A stretch of DNA of 64,000 nt from NCBI GenBank assembly GCA_944321685.1, contig CALUMH010000001.1:1-64000 (forward strand). The letters are read 5' to 3'. Both the position numbers and the translations under genes were made by a program. Source of the stretch: an uncultured Muribaculaceae bacterium (GTDB lineage Bacteria > Bacteroidota > Bacteroidia > Bacteroidales > Muribaculaceae). Below, piece by piece: positions 45,480-56,200 of this stretch; within the stretch, counting starts at the first letter, position 1; each line of letters begins with the position of its first letter. The notes beneath the pieces were generated by a model. That model searched no databases. It saw nothing but the letters and a program-made list of their open reading frames with translations, and was not told the origin of the DNA.

Positions 45480-47363
45480 ATGGAAACTTTAAAGCATGAG
45501 TGCGGTGTGGCAATGATAAGGTTGCGCAAGCCGCTTGGATATTTCAAGGAGAAATACGGGTCTTGTTTCTACGGATTAAACAAGCTCTATCTCCTCATGG
45601 AGAAACAGCATAATCGCGGGCAAGAAGGTGCCGGATTGGGGTGTATAAAACTGAATGCCCTGCCCGGTAACGAATATATCTTCAGGGAAAGAGCATTAGG
45701 TTCTTCGGCAATTCAAGAGATTTTCGACAATGTAAAGCATTCCATCAAAGCAGCCAATGAAAGTTCATGCCGGGAAGAAGATCTGCCATTCATCGGTGAA
45801 GTATATATGGGCCACTTGCGATACAGCACAACGGGGAAGTCGGGCATCTCGTATGTGCACCCGTTCTTGCGCCGAAACAACTGGCGTTCACGCAACCTGA
45901 TGCTGTGTGGCAACTTCAACATGACCAACGTCGATGAAATATTCGACTCAATTGTCAGCGAAGGACAGCACCCGAAGATTTATGCCGATACCGTGCTCAT
46001 TTTGGAACAACTCGGCAGCAGGCTCGATGATGAATATCACCGCCTTTATTCCATTTACCATAATCAAGGTCTCGACGGGAAAGAACTCACAAGGCAAATC
46101 GAGGCCAACCTGTCCATTCCCGACATAATCACCGAACCGGGTCGGTTATGGGATGGAGGTTTTGTAATTTGCGGGGCACTGGGCAGCGGCGACATTTTTG
46201 CCTTGCGCGATCCTCATGGCATAAGGCCTGCATTCTATTACTACGACGACGAAATAGTGGTTGTGGCTTCGGAACGCCCTGTGATACAAACCACCATGCA
46301 CCTCGACATCGACCAAGTAAAGGAACTGACACCCGGCTCGGCAATAATCGTCAACCAAAAAGGAGACATAACTATTACCGACATTTTGGGCGAACAGAAA
46401 AATGAACGATGCTCATTTGAACGCATATATTTCTCACGTGGAAGCGATGCCGACATATATAACGAACGCAAAGCATTGGGGCATGAAATAGCTCCGGCGA
46501 TTTTGAAAGCTGTTGACAACGACCTTGAAAACACGGTATTGTCATTCATTCCAAATACTGCCGAGGTTGCGTACATAGGACTCATGGAAGGCATGGAACA
46601 CTTCCTAAAAGTCCAGGTTGCCGACAAAATCTCCAATCTCGACCCCAATCTACCCGATTATAAAGAGCAACTGCTCAAGATACTCGACACCAAGCATCTT
46701 AGATGTGAGAAAATAGCAATCAAGGACATAAAATTACGTACGTTCATTACCGAAGGCGACTCACGCGACGACCTCGCGGCACATGTATACGATGTCACCT
46801 ACGGGCAAGTAAAACAAGGTATCGACAATCTCGTGGTTATCGATGACAGCATTGTGCGCGGCACCACGCTGAAGCAGTCCATCATAGGCATTCTCGACCG
46901 CCTGCACCCACGCCGCATCATCATTGTGTCATCGTCGCCGCAAGTACGATACCCCGACTATTACGGCATAGATATGTCACGCATGAGCGAATTTGCCGCT
47001 TTCCGTGCTGCCATCAGATTACTGAAGAAACGCGGTATGCAAAACATAATCGATGACGTGTATGCGAAATGCAAAGCCCAGCAAAACCTGCCAAAAGAAA
47101 AAGTGGTGAATTATGTCAACGAGATATATGCACCATTTACCGACGAAGAAATTTCAGACGAAATAGCAGAAATGCTAACTCCTGCCGGAACTGAGGCCGA
47201 GGTGAAAATCATATACCAGACTCTCGATGGGTTGCACAAATCAATCCCCGGGCATCCCGGCGACTGGTATTTCTCGGGCAACTACCCCACCCCCGGCGGA
47301 AACCGCATGGTTAACCTTGCTTTCATCAACTACTATGAAGGCAACCCCAACCGTCGCAATTAA
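45480..47363 (+). CDS. long-form amidophosphoribosyltransferase (PurF-like)
   Basis: The enzyme joins ammonia from glutamine to PRPP in the first step of purine synthesis. The 627-residue product starts METLKHECGVAMIRL: the Ntn nucleophile Cys would be at residue 8 after a short propeptide, and this fixes the start codon. The glutaminase part has QHNRGQEGAG and GHLRYSTTG; the PRPP site is VVIDDSIVRGTTLKQS. At 627 residues it is well beyond the usual 460-510, with insertions and a C-terminal extension, a Bacteroidota variant that exists beside a normal PurF in some genomes. Whether it is the main PurF is not known. Confidence 0.85.
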   Translation: METLKHECGVAMIRLRKPLGYFKEKYGSCFYGLNKLYLLMEKQHNRGQEGAGLGCIKLNALPGNEYIFRERALGSSAIQEIFDNVKHSIKAANESSCREEDLPFIGEVYMGHLRYSTTGKSGISYVHPFLRRNNWRSRNLMLCGNFNMTNVDEIFDSIVSEGQHPKIYADTVLILEQLGSRLDDEYHRLYSIYHNQGLDGKELTRQIEANLSIPDIITEPGRLWDGGFVICGALGSGDIFALRDPHGIRPAFYYYDDEIVVVASERPVIQTTMHLDIDQVKELTPGSAIIVNQKGDITITDILGEQKNERCSFERIYFSRGSDADIYNERKALGHEIAPAILKAVDNDLENTVLSFIPNTAEVAYIGLMEGMEHFLKVQVADKISNLDPNLPDYKEQLLKILDTKHLRCEKIAIKDIKLRTFITEGDSRDDLAAHVYDVTYGQVKQGIDNLVVIDDSIVRGTTLKQSIIGILDRLHPRRIIIVSSSPQVRYPDYYGIDMSRMSEFAAFRAAIRLLKKRGMQNIIDDVYAKCKAQQNLPKEKVVNYVNEIYAPFTDEEISDEIAEMLTPAGTEAEVKIIYQTLDGLHKSIPGHPGDWYFSGNYPTPGGNRMVNLAFINYYEGNPNRRN

Positions 47364-47370
47364 GAGAAAA

Positions 47371-47386
47371 CCTGTTTAAATTTTGC
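47371..47386. repeat. CCTGTTTAAATTT motif after the purF-like gene
   Basis: CCTGTTTAAATTTTGC here shares CCTGTTTAAATTT with both arms of the inverted repeat at 60551-60607 after purB. It may be part of a dispersed small repeat. Confidence 0.4.
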
Positions 47387-47407
47387 ACTTGCCCACAAGC
47401 TATGTGG

Positions 47408-47438
47408 TTGTGGAAGTGCTGTAAAATAATTAACTTTG
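47408..47438 (+). promoter_or_regulatory. promoter of carAB
   Basis: TTG (47408-47410), 20 bases, TAACTTTG (47431-47438), giving a leader of about 50 bases before carA. Confidence 0.6.
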
Positions 47439-47494
47439 CATGGTTTTTACGATGGTGGAAACCGGCAAATTAAAATATTCATCTATCGTACACT

Positions 47495-48565
47495 ATGCAA
47501 GAAACAAAAAAAGCAGTTCTTACATTGGAAGACGGCACGACTTTCGAGGGATTTTCGTTCGGAAGCGATAAGCCGTGCGCAGGCGAGGTGGTTTTCAGCA
47601 CAGCCATGACCGGCTATCCCGAGAGCCTTACCGACCCGTCTTACAGCGGACAAATATTAGTGACGACCTATCCCATGCTGGGTAACTATGGCGTACCTCC
47701 GCGGAGCGAAGACAATGTAACCGATACCTACTTCGAGAGTGACAAAATTCATTGCGAGGCAATCATCTGCCAAGATTATTCGTGGGATTACAGCCACTGG
47801 CAGGCAGGCCGCAGCTTGAGCGAGTGGTTGCGCGATGAAAATATTGTGGGTGTGTATGGCATCGATACCCGTGCGCTCACCAAGCGTTTGCGCGAAAAAG
47901 GCTCAATGCTAGGCAAGATTGTAATCGATGGCGGAATGGACATAGAATTCCATGACCCGAACAAAGAAAACCTTGTGGCACGCGTAAGCTGCAAAGAAAT
48001 CATAGAGTACGGCAAGGGAGACAAAACCGTAGTACTGGTCGATTGCGGAGTGAAGTACAATATAATCCGTTGCCTTGTAAACCGCGGCGTGAAAGTGGTG
48101 AGAGTTCCTTGGAATTACGACTTCTCACAACTCAAATATGACGGCCTGTTCATTTCAAACGGCCCAGGCAATCCCGACTTTGCCGAAGAAACAGTAGCAA
48201 ATTTGCGTCGGGCTATAACCCAGGATAAACCCATTTGTGGCATTTGCATGGGTAACCAACTGTTGTCAAAAGCCGCCGGAGCCCGGGTATATAAACTGAA
48301 ATACGGCCACCGTAGCCAAAACCAGCCGGTAATGAAAATAGGCACCACACAATGCTACGTAACTTCTCAGAACCATGGTTTTGCCGTTGACACAGCAACG
48401 CTCGGCAACGATTGGGAACCGCTGTTCATAAATATGAACGATAATACCAATGAAGGGATACGGCACAAGAACAAGCCTTTCTTCTCGGCTCAATTCCACC
48501 CCGAAGCGTGCGGCGGCCCTACCGACACAGAGTTTATTTTTGACGATTTTATCAAACTGCTTTAG
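47495..48565 (+). CDS. carA: carbamoyl-phosphate synthase small subunit
   Basis: CarA hydrolyses glutamine and channels ammonia to CarB for arginine and pyrimidine synthesis. The 356-residue product has the N-terminal CarA domain (TAMTGYPESLTDPSYSGQI) and a class I glutaminase domain with nucleophile CGICMGNQLL and catalytic His/Glu in FHPEACGGP. It lies 16 bases before carB. An unrelated-looking leader of about 50 bases precedes it; I see no clear attenuator. Confidence 0.96.
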   Translation: MQETKKAVLTLEDGTTFEGFSFGSDKPCAGEVVFSTAMTGYPESLTDPSYSGQILVTTYPMLGNYGVPPRSEDNVTDTYFESDKIHCEAIICQDYSWDYSHWQAGRSLSEWLRDENIVGVYGIDTRALTKRLREKGSMLGKIVIDGGMDIEFHDPNKENLVARVSCKEIIEYGKGDKTVVLVDCGVKYNIIRCLVNRGVKVVRVPWNYDFSQLKYDGLFISNGPGNPDFAEETVANLRRAITQDKPICGICMGNQLLSKAAGARVYKLKYGHRSQNQPVMKIGTTQCYVTSQNHGFAVDTATLGNDWEPLFINMNDNTNEGIRHKNKPFFSAQFHPEACGGPTDTEFIFDDFIKLL

Positions 48566-48581
48566 CGCATAGTGTGTAATT

Positions 48582-51500
48582 ATGGAAAAGGGAGAAATCA
48601 AGAAAGTCTTGCTGCTCGGTTCAGGAGCATTGAAAATAGGCGAAGCCGGAGAATTCGATTATTCGGGCTCTCAGGCATTGAAAGCGCTAAAGGAAGAATC
48701 AATCGAAACAATATTGATTAATCCGAATATCGCTACAGTACAAACTTCGGATGAATTTGCCGATAAGATTTATTTCTTGCCGGTAACGCCTTATTTTGTC
48801 GAAAAAGTTATTGCAAAAGAACGTCCGCAAGGCATATTGCTGTCGTTTGGCGGGCAAACTGCCCTGAATTGCGGCGTAAAGCTGTATGAAAGCGGCGTGC
48901 TTGAAAAATACGGCGTACAAGTACTCGGCACTCCGGTTCAGGCCATCATGGATACCGAAGACCGCGAACTGTTTGTAAAGAAACTTGACCAAATAGGTGT
49001 AAAAACCATTAAAAGCGAAGCTGTCGAAAGCATAGAAGATGCCGTAAAGGCAGCCGATGAATTGGGATACCCGGTGATAGTCCGCGCGGCATACGCTCTT
49101 GGTGGGCTCGGCAGCGGGTTCTGCGATAATGAGGAACAACTTCGGGCACTGGTCGAGAAAGCATTGTCATTCTCGCCGCAAGTACTTGTGGAGAAGTCGT
49201 TAAAAGGCTGGAAAGAAATAGAATATGAAGTGGTGCGTGACCGTTACGACAATTGTATCACGGTGTGCAACATGGAAAATTTCGACCCGCTGGGCATACA
49301 CACCGGAGAAAGTATTGTGGTGGCTCCGTCACAAACGCTCTCAAATGCCGATTATCACCTGCTTCGCGAACTCGCAATAAAGATAATACGCCACATTGGC
49401 ATTGTGGGTGAATGTAATGTGCAATATGCCTATGATCCTCGCTCAATGGACTACCGAGTGATTGAAGTAAATGCACGCTTGAGCCGTAGTTCGGCTTTGG
49501 CATCAAAAGCCACAGGATACCCGCTTGCATTTGTCGCTGCAAAATTGGGTCTCGGGTACGGGTTGTTTGAACTCAAGAATTCGGTGACGAAAGTTACATC
49601 GGCATTCTTCGAGCCTGCTCTCGATTATATCGTTTGCAAAATACCACGTTGGGACCTTGGTAAGTTCCACGGCGTGAAACGTGAAATAGGTTCGTCGATG
49701 AAGTCGGTGGGCGAAGTAATGGCCATAGGCCGCACATTCGAAGAGGTTATCCAAAAAGGTTTGCGAATGATAGGCCAAGGAATGCACGGCTTTATCGAAA
49801 ACAAGCGTACCAAGGTAGCCGACTTAGAAAAAGCATTGAAAGAACCTACCGACAAACGTATATTTGTCATTGAAAGTGCCTTCCGTGAAGGATACACCGT
49901 TGACCAAATACACGAACTGACAAAAATCGACAAGTGGTTCTTGTATAAGCTAAGGAATATAGTAAACACGGCGATGGAATTGGAGAAATGCAATGAATTG
50001 GACGAACTTTCTACCGATTTGTTGCAACAGGCAAAGCGTGAAGGCTTTTCTGACTTCCAAATAGCACGTGCCGTGCTTAAAGAGCGCATGACCGATGCCG
50101 AAAAAGCAAATCTCGACGTGCGTCGTTTGCGTAAAAGCCTCAATATCGTGCCGTGCGTGAAACAAATCGATACGCTTGCTGCCGAATATCCGGCGCAAAC
50201 CAATTACCTGTATCTCACATACAACGGCAGTGAAAACGATGTCACCTATCTGCACGACCATCGCTCGATAATTGTACTTGGATCAGGGGCATATCGCATA
50301 GGCAGTTCGGTAGAATTTGACTGGTGTAGTGTAAATGCACTGATGACAGTGAAGAAAGAAGGCTGGCGCAGTGTGATGATTAACTATAACCCCGAGACTG
50401 TATCGACCGACTATGATATGTGTGACCGCCTATACTTCGACGAACTCACATTCGAGCGTGTGATGGATATCATTGAGCTTGAACAGCCTCACGGGGTGAT
50501 ATTATCAACCGGCGGACAAATACCTAATAACCTTGCAACACGTCTTGATGCTGAAAAAGTGAACATACTGGGCACAAGCGCTACAAGCATTGACAACGCC
50601 GAAGACCGACACAAATTCTCATCGATGCTCGATTCACTTGGCATCGACCAACCTCGTTGGCGTGAATTGACTTCACTGGCCGATATTAAGGAATTTGTAG
50701 AAGAAGTGGGATACCCGGTACTCGTGCGGCCGTCATACGTGCTTTCCGGTGCTGCCATGAACGTATGTTCCAATGAAGAAGAACTCGAACGTTTCCTGAA
50801 ACTCGCAGCCAACGTGTCGAAACAGCATCCGGTGGTAGTAAGTTCGTTTATACAACACGCAAAAGAAATTGAATGGGATGCAGTGGCACAAAACGGAGAA
50901 ATAAAGCTATATGCCATATCCGAACATATTGAATTTGCCGGTGTGCATTCAGGCGACGCAACCATCCAATTCCCGCCACAAAAGTTATATGTTGAAACCA
51001 TTCGCCGAATAAAAAAAATAAGCGGGCAAATAGCAAAAGCATTGAACATCTCAGGACCATTCAACATTCAATATCTTGCCAAAAACAACGATATAAAAGT
51101 AATAGAATGTAACCTGCGAGCTTCACGTAGTTTCCCGTTTGTGTCGAAAGTGCTGAAAATTAACTTCATCGACCTTGCTACAAAGGTTATGCTCGGCATT
51201 CCCGTAGAAAAGCCTAACAAAAATGCTTTCGACCTTGATTACGTAGGCATCAAGGCATCGCAATTCTCATTCTCACGCCTGCAAGGTGCCGACCCGGTGC
51301 TTGGTGTGGATATGTCTTCAACGGGAGAAGTCGGTTGCCTTGGAGAAAACACTTCCGAGGCATTGCTGAAAGCCATGCTTTCGGTAGGCCAACAAATACC
51401 CCAAAAGAGCGTATTGCTCAGTACAGGTGGAGCCAAGCAGAAAGTGGATATGCTCGATGCCGCACATAAACTGCACGACAAGGGTTATACACTATATGCC

Positions 51501-51806
51501 ACAGGTGGCACACATAAATTTCTCACCGACAATGGCATTCCGGCAATACTTGTTTATTGGCCGAGTGAGAGCGACAAGCAACCGCAAGCACTTGAAATGC
51601 TGCATAAAAAACAAATCGACATGGTAGTGAACATACCTAAGAATTTGTCATCGACCGAACTGTCCAACGGTTACAAGATACGCCGCGCAGCCGTTGATTT
51701 GAACATTCCGCTGCTCACAAATGCCCGCTTGGCATCGGCATTCATCGATGCCTTCTGCGACCTCACCCTCGACCAAATCGAGATAAAGGCTTGGGGCGAA
51801 TATTAA
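48582..51806 (+). CDS. carB: carbamoyl-phosphate synthase large subunit
   Basis: CarB makes carbamoyl phosphate from ammonia, bicarbonate and two ATP. The 1074-residue product has two homologous ATP-grasp halves (GSGALKIGEAGEFDYSGSQA near the start and GSGAYRIGSSVEFDWCSVNA near residue 566) and a C-terminal MGS-like regulatory domain (STGGAKQKVDMLDAAHKLHD onward). Length and motif order are normal. It is followed by a strong terminator at 51833-51875. Confidence 0.97.
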   Translation: MEKGEIKKVLLLGSGALKIGEAGEFDYSGSQALKALKEESIETILINPNIATVQTSDEFADKIYFLPVTPYFVEKVIAKERPQGILLSFGGQTALNCGVKLYESGVLEKYGVQVLGTPVQAIMDTEDRELFVKKLDQIGVKTIKSEAVESIEDAVKAADELGYPVIVRAAYALGGLGSGFCDNEEQLRALVEKALSFSPQVLVEKSLKGWKEIEYEVVRDRYDNCITVCNMENFDPLGIHTGESIVVAPSQTLSNADYHLLRELAIKIIRHIGIVGECNVQYAYDPRSMDYRVIEVNARLSRSSALASKATGYPLAFVAAKLGLGYGLFELKNSVTKVTSAFFEPALDYIVCKIPRWDLGKFHGVKREIGSSMKSVGEVMAIGRTFEEVIQKGLRMIGQGMHGFIENKRTKVADLEKALKEPTDKRIFVIESAFREGYTVDQIHELTKIDKWFLYKLRNIVNTAMELEKCNELDELSTDLLQQAKREGFSDFQIARAVLKERMTDAEKANLDVRRLRKSLNIVPCVKQIDTLAAEYPAQTNYLYLTYNGSENDVTYLHDHRSIIVLGSGAYRIGSSVEFDWCSVNALMTVKKEGWRSVMINYNPETVSTDYDMCDRLYFDELTFERVMDIIELEQPHGVILSTGGQIPNNLATRLDAEKVNILGTSATSIDNAEDRHKFSSMLDSLGIDQPRWRELTSLADIKEFVEEVGYPVLVRPSYVLSGAAMNVCSNEEELERFLKLAANVSKQHPVVVSSFIQHAKEIEWDAVAQNGEIKLYAISEHIEFAGVHSGDATIQFPPQKLYVETIRRIKKISGQIAKALNISGPFNIQYLAKNNDIKVIECNLRASRSFPFVSKVLKINFIDLATKVMLGIPVEKPNKNAFDLDYVGIKASQFSFSRLQGADPVLGVDMSSTGEVGCLGENTSEALLKAMLSVGQQIPQKSVLLSTGGAKQKVDMLDAAHKLHDKGYTLYATGGTHKFLTDNGIPAILVYWPSESDKQPQALEMLHKKQIDMVVNIPKNLSSTELSNGYKIRRAAVDLNIPLLTNARLASAFIDAFCDLTLDQIEIKAWGEY

Positions 51807-51832
51807 ACAGCAACGATACTCGGTAATATAAT

Positions 51833-51875
51833 AACAGCGACGCAGGAAAGCATATGCAATTCCTGCGTCGCTGTT
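51833..51875. terminator. bidirectional terminator between carB and the efflux operon
   Basis: AACAGCGACGCAGGA (51833-51847) and TCCTGCGTCGCTGTT (51861-51875) are perfect 15-bp complements between convergent genes. Confidence 0.9.
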
Positions 51876-51890
51876 TATTATTACCGTTTT

Positions 51891-53279
51891 TTACTCGGCA
51901 GACTTCCAACCGCCACCAAGAGCCTTATACAAATTGACCACGGCAAGTTGCTTGTCTCGAACAGCGTTGCTGAGACTGATTTGCGCAGACAAATAAGTAC
52001 GTTGGGCATCAAGCAAGTCCAAGTATCCTATCACACCATTCATATATTGCAATTGCGCAAGGTCGAGCGTACTGCGAGACGAACGTTCAAGGCGATACTG
52101 CGACTCATAAATTTCCTTGGTTTTATTGAAGCGCACAATAGCATTATATGCATCCATAAAAGCATTAAGCACTGCTTTCTCATAAGCATATACAGCCTGC
52201 TCGTAAGCCGCTTGTGCAGCTTTATGCCGCGCCTTGTTCTTAACCAATCCTATAACCGGCTGCAAAAGAGTTCCGCTTATCAAATGGTAAGGCGAGCGTA
52301 ATATATCACTCAGTTGGTCGCTCTCGGCACCAAGGTCAGCTGTAAGGTTTATTTGAGGGAACATACTCGTATATGCGATGCCTACTTGCGCATTAGCCGC
52401 TATCAATTCCTGCTCGGCCTCGCGCACATCGGGACGACGTTCAAGCAAAGCCGACGGCAATCCCACAGGCAGGCTGACTGGTATCATCACATCTTCGGGC
52501 AGCTCCACACGCTCTATATCAAATGGATATTCACCTGCAAGAAACGCAATCTCATTTTCTTTCAAAGTTATTTTTTGTTCAAGATCGGGAATTAAAGCCT
52601 CGGCACTTGCAAGCTCAACTTGCGCCTGCCTATAGGTCATCTCCGATGTCAAACCTCCCTCATACCTTATGCGGGCAAGTTCCAAACCTTCGCGACGGGC
52701 ATCGACCGTCTGACTCACAATCTTCAACTCATTGTCAAGAGCCACAAGCTCGAAGTATGATTCCGCGACGCTTGCCACAAGACTCATCTGCAACGCACGA
52801 CGATTCTCGACCGACGCAAGGAACTCAGCCATGCTTTGATCCTTCGCCCATCGCAATTTACCCCACAAGTCAAGTTCCCATGTTATACGTGCTTTTATGT
52901 CAAACTGGTCATCGTCATCCGAATTATTGCCACCATAATTATCCTGTTCTTTTTCGGCATACAAACGCAATGCGGCATCGGGAAACAAATTAGCGACATC
53001 TATGCGCTTCATTGCAGCCAGTTCTTTAACTTTTGCAGCAGCAATAAGCATATCCTTATTGTTATCAAGAGTCATCTCTATCAAAGTCTGCAAAAGCGTG
53101 TCGGCATACACCTGGTTCCACGGCAAGTCGCCTATCGATACTGTATCGGCAATGACGGTACCATCAAGCCGAGACGGCAATTCCACGTCGGGGCGGGCAT
53201 AACGCTGCCCTATCTTACAACTTGTGGCAACCATTGCCAACAATAGCGATATGATAATAAATATTCTACTTGGCTTCAT
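51891..53279 (-). CDS. TolC-like outer-membrane efflux lipoprotein (NodT type)
   Basis: The 462-residue protein has a lipoprotein signal (MVATSC, Cys at about 21), the family start IGQRYARPDVELP, and two repeats of long periplasmic helices (RIRYEGGLTSEMTYRQAQVE; LAQLQYMNGVIGYLDLLDAQ). It forms the outer-membrane channel for the RND pump encoded upstream. Its start overlaps the end of the RND gene by 14 bases, so it is last in the MFP-RND-OMF operon. Confidence 0.92.
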   Translation of the reverse strand: MKPSRIFIIISLLLAMVATSCKIGQRYARPDVELPSRLDGTVIADTVSIGDLPWNQVYADTLLQTLIEMTLDNNKDMLIAAAKVKELAAMKRIDVANLFPDAALRLYAEKEQDNYGGNNSDDDDQFDIKARITWELDLWGKLRWAKDQSMAEFLASVENRRALQMSLVASVAESYFELVALDNELKIVSQTVDARREGLELARIRYEGGLTSEMTYRQAQVELASAEALIPDLEQKITLKENEIAFLAGEYPFDIERVELPEDVMIPVSLPVGLPSALLERRPDVREAEQELIAANAQVGIAYTSMFPQINLTADLGAESDQLSDILRSPYHLISGTLLQPVIGLVKNKARHKAAQAAYEQAVYAYEKAVLNAFMDAYNAIVRFNKTKEIYESQYRLERSSRSTLDLAQLQYMNGVIGYLDLLDAQRTYLSAQISLSNAVRDKQLAVVNLYKALGGGWKSAE

Positions 53280-56200
53280 CTTCTGTCACGTGTTTTTTAC
53301 CGATGATGTGAATTTTATTCTTTGTCTGCTTGATTTTGCCTGTCGTCTTGTAAATCATTACAAAAAAGAACGGAACAAGCACAATACCGAGCGTAACGGC
53401 CAATATCATTCCGAAGAATACTCCCGAACCTATGGCCTGACGGCTTCCGGCTCCCGGACCCGAGGCAATAACCAACGGCAGAATACCCAGGATAAATGCC
53501 AACGAAGTCATGAGAATCGGTCGGAACCTCAAGTGTGACGCGTGCAATGCGGCTTCCTGAACTCCTTTTCCGGCCGCAACCTCGTCCTTGGCAAATTCCA
53601 CTATAAGAATAGCATTCTTTGCCGCCATACCCATCAGCATCACAAGACCTATCTGGAAATAAGTATTGTTTTCAAGCCCGAGAGCCATGATGCCCAAATA
53701 TGCACCCAAAGCAGCCACCGGCAACGACAATAACACGGCAATAGGTATGGTCCAACTCTCATAAAGAGCAGCCAAGAAAAGGAACACAAACAAGAACACA
53801 AGCGCAAGCACAAGTCCGGTTTGTCCGCCGGCTTTCTGTTCCTGATACGACAGTCCACTCCATTCCACTCCTATGTTGTCGGGCAAGTGTTCGTGAGCCA
53901 ACCGCTCTATTGTCTCCATTGCTTGCCCCGAACTATAACCACGGGCAGCCTCGCCGCGTATTACAGCAGTCGTAAACATATTGAAACGCTTTATGCTACC
54001 CGGTCCGGTAGTATATTCGGTGGTACCAAGTGCAGTAAGCGGTATCATATCACCATTTTTCCCCCTGACGAAGAATAGGTTGATATTATCACGATGCTCG
54101 CGATACTGCGACTCGGCCTGTAAATACACACGATATACACGGTTGTACATGTTGAAGTCGTTCACATATACTGCACCCGTATATGCCTTCATGGTAGCAA
54201 ACACATCAGCCATAGGCACGCCTGCCATCTTCACTCGGTCGCGATCGACATCAAAATACAATTGCGGAATTTCTCCTTGCAACGATGAGGACAAGCCAGT
54301 CAACCCGCGATCTTGCCCGGCATAATACATCAGCGTATCGGCTGCAGCCACAAGGTTGTCATAAGTGGCATCTCCACGAGCTTCAAGTTGCAACTCAAAT
54401 CCGCCCGATGTACCAAGACCCGGGATTACCGGCGGTGTTGACAAATAAACCTTGCACTCCGGATATTTCTTAAATTCATTCCTTACATCCTCCATCACTT
54501 TGTCGATTGGAGCTTCTCCGCGCTCTGTCCAGTTTTTCAATATCACTGTGAGCTGACTGCGGGCTTGGTTGGTTCCGACACGAGGGCTGGTTCCTGTTAC
54601 ATTTTGAACATACTCCACGGCATCAAGCGTCATAAGGTAGTCAATAGCCCGCTCGGTAACTACCCGTGTACGTTCAAGAGTTGTACCTTCGGGCAATTCA
54701 AGCTCCACGGTAAAATACCCTTGGTCTTCCGACGGAAGGAAACTCGTAGGTATCAATTTATACAGTACGAATATAAGTACAATCACCATTCCGAAAGCAG
54801 CCATTATACGGCGCGGGTTCTTCAATGCCACTTTTATCAAACCCACATACTTATGATTACCCGCATCAATCCAATGGTTAATCAATCTGAAGAAACGATT
54901 TTTCTTTTTGGTCGGATCCACAGGCTTAAGAATAAGCGAGCACATCACCGGCGTAAGCGTCAACGCCACTACTGCCGACAACAGCACCGACACCGCAATG
55001 GTGATACTGAACTGGCGGTAAAGCTGCCCTGTTATACCCGACAAGAAACTAACCGGCACAAACACCGCCGCAAGCACAAGCGATGTTGCTATCAAGGCAC
55101 CCGTCAGCCCCTCCATTGCTTTTTTGGTGGCTTCATACGGACTCAAATGTTCCTCTTCCATTATGCGTTCCACATTCTCCACCACCACTATGGCATCGTC
55201 CACCACTATACCTATGGCAAGTACCAAGCCAAGCAACGTGAGAATATTGAGTGAAAAGCCCATTATGAGCATAAATCCAAACGTACCTATCAACGAAATT
55301 GGCACTGCCACAATCGGTATGATCGTGGCCCGCCAACTTTGCAGCGACAGGAATACAACTATCATCACCAAGAAAAGTGCCTCAAACAGGGTCTTATATA
55401 CTTCGTGTATCGACTCGGATATATATTCCGTCATGTCGAACGTGACTTCATACGAAAGTCCTTCGGGGAAACTGCGGCTTATTTCCTGCATTTCCTGCTT
55501 CACAAGGTCGGCGACTTCTACAGCATTTGCACCCGGCAACAGGTAAATACCAAGTACGGCTGCATTACCGCCGTTTATGCCACTCTCGGTATTATATGAC
55601 TGTGCTTCGAGCGACACCCGCGCCACATCGCGCATTCTTATCAGCGAACCGTCGGCATTGGCTCGCAACACAATTTCCTCGAATTGAGACGCGCTCGACA
55701 AACGACCCTGTGCCGTAATAGGTATGGTTATATCCACTCCGTCAACCGGTTGCTGGCCCAACACTCCGGCAGCCGATTCACGGTTTTGATCCTTCAACGC
55801 GCTTTGCACATCTTGAACTGTCAACCCGAAGTTTGCCAATTTAGCCGGATCAACCCATATCTGCATGGCATAATAGCGACTGCCTATGTTTGACACGCGC
55901 CCCACTCCCGGTATGCGCCGCAGCAAGTCCAAAATATTAAGCGTGGCAAAGTTACTTAAATATATTTCGTCGAATTTCGGGTCATCGGACGTTATACAGA
56001 TGGTCATAAGCTGGTTAGAAGCCTGTTTCTCTATTTCTATACCATTCTGTACCACCTCGGCAGGAAGACGAGACTCGGCAAGTTTCACACGGTTCTGGAT
56101 TTCAACGGCAGCAAGATCGGCATCGGCACTGATGTCAAAAGTGACATTCGCCGTAAATCCACCAGAGTTTGAACTGTTCGACTCCATGTACAACATACCC

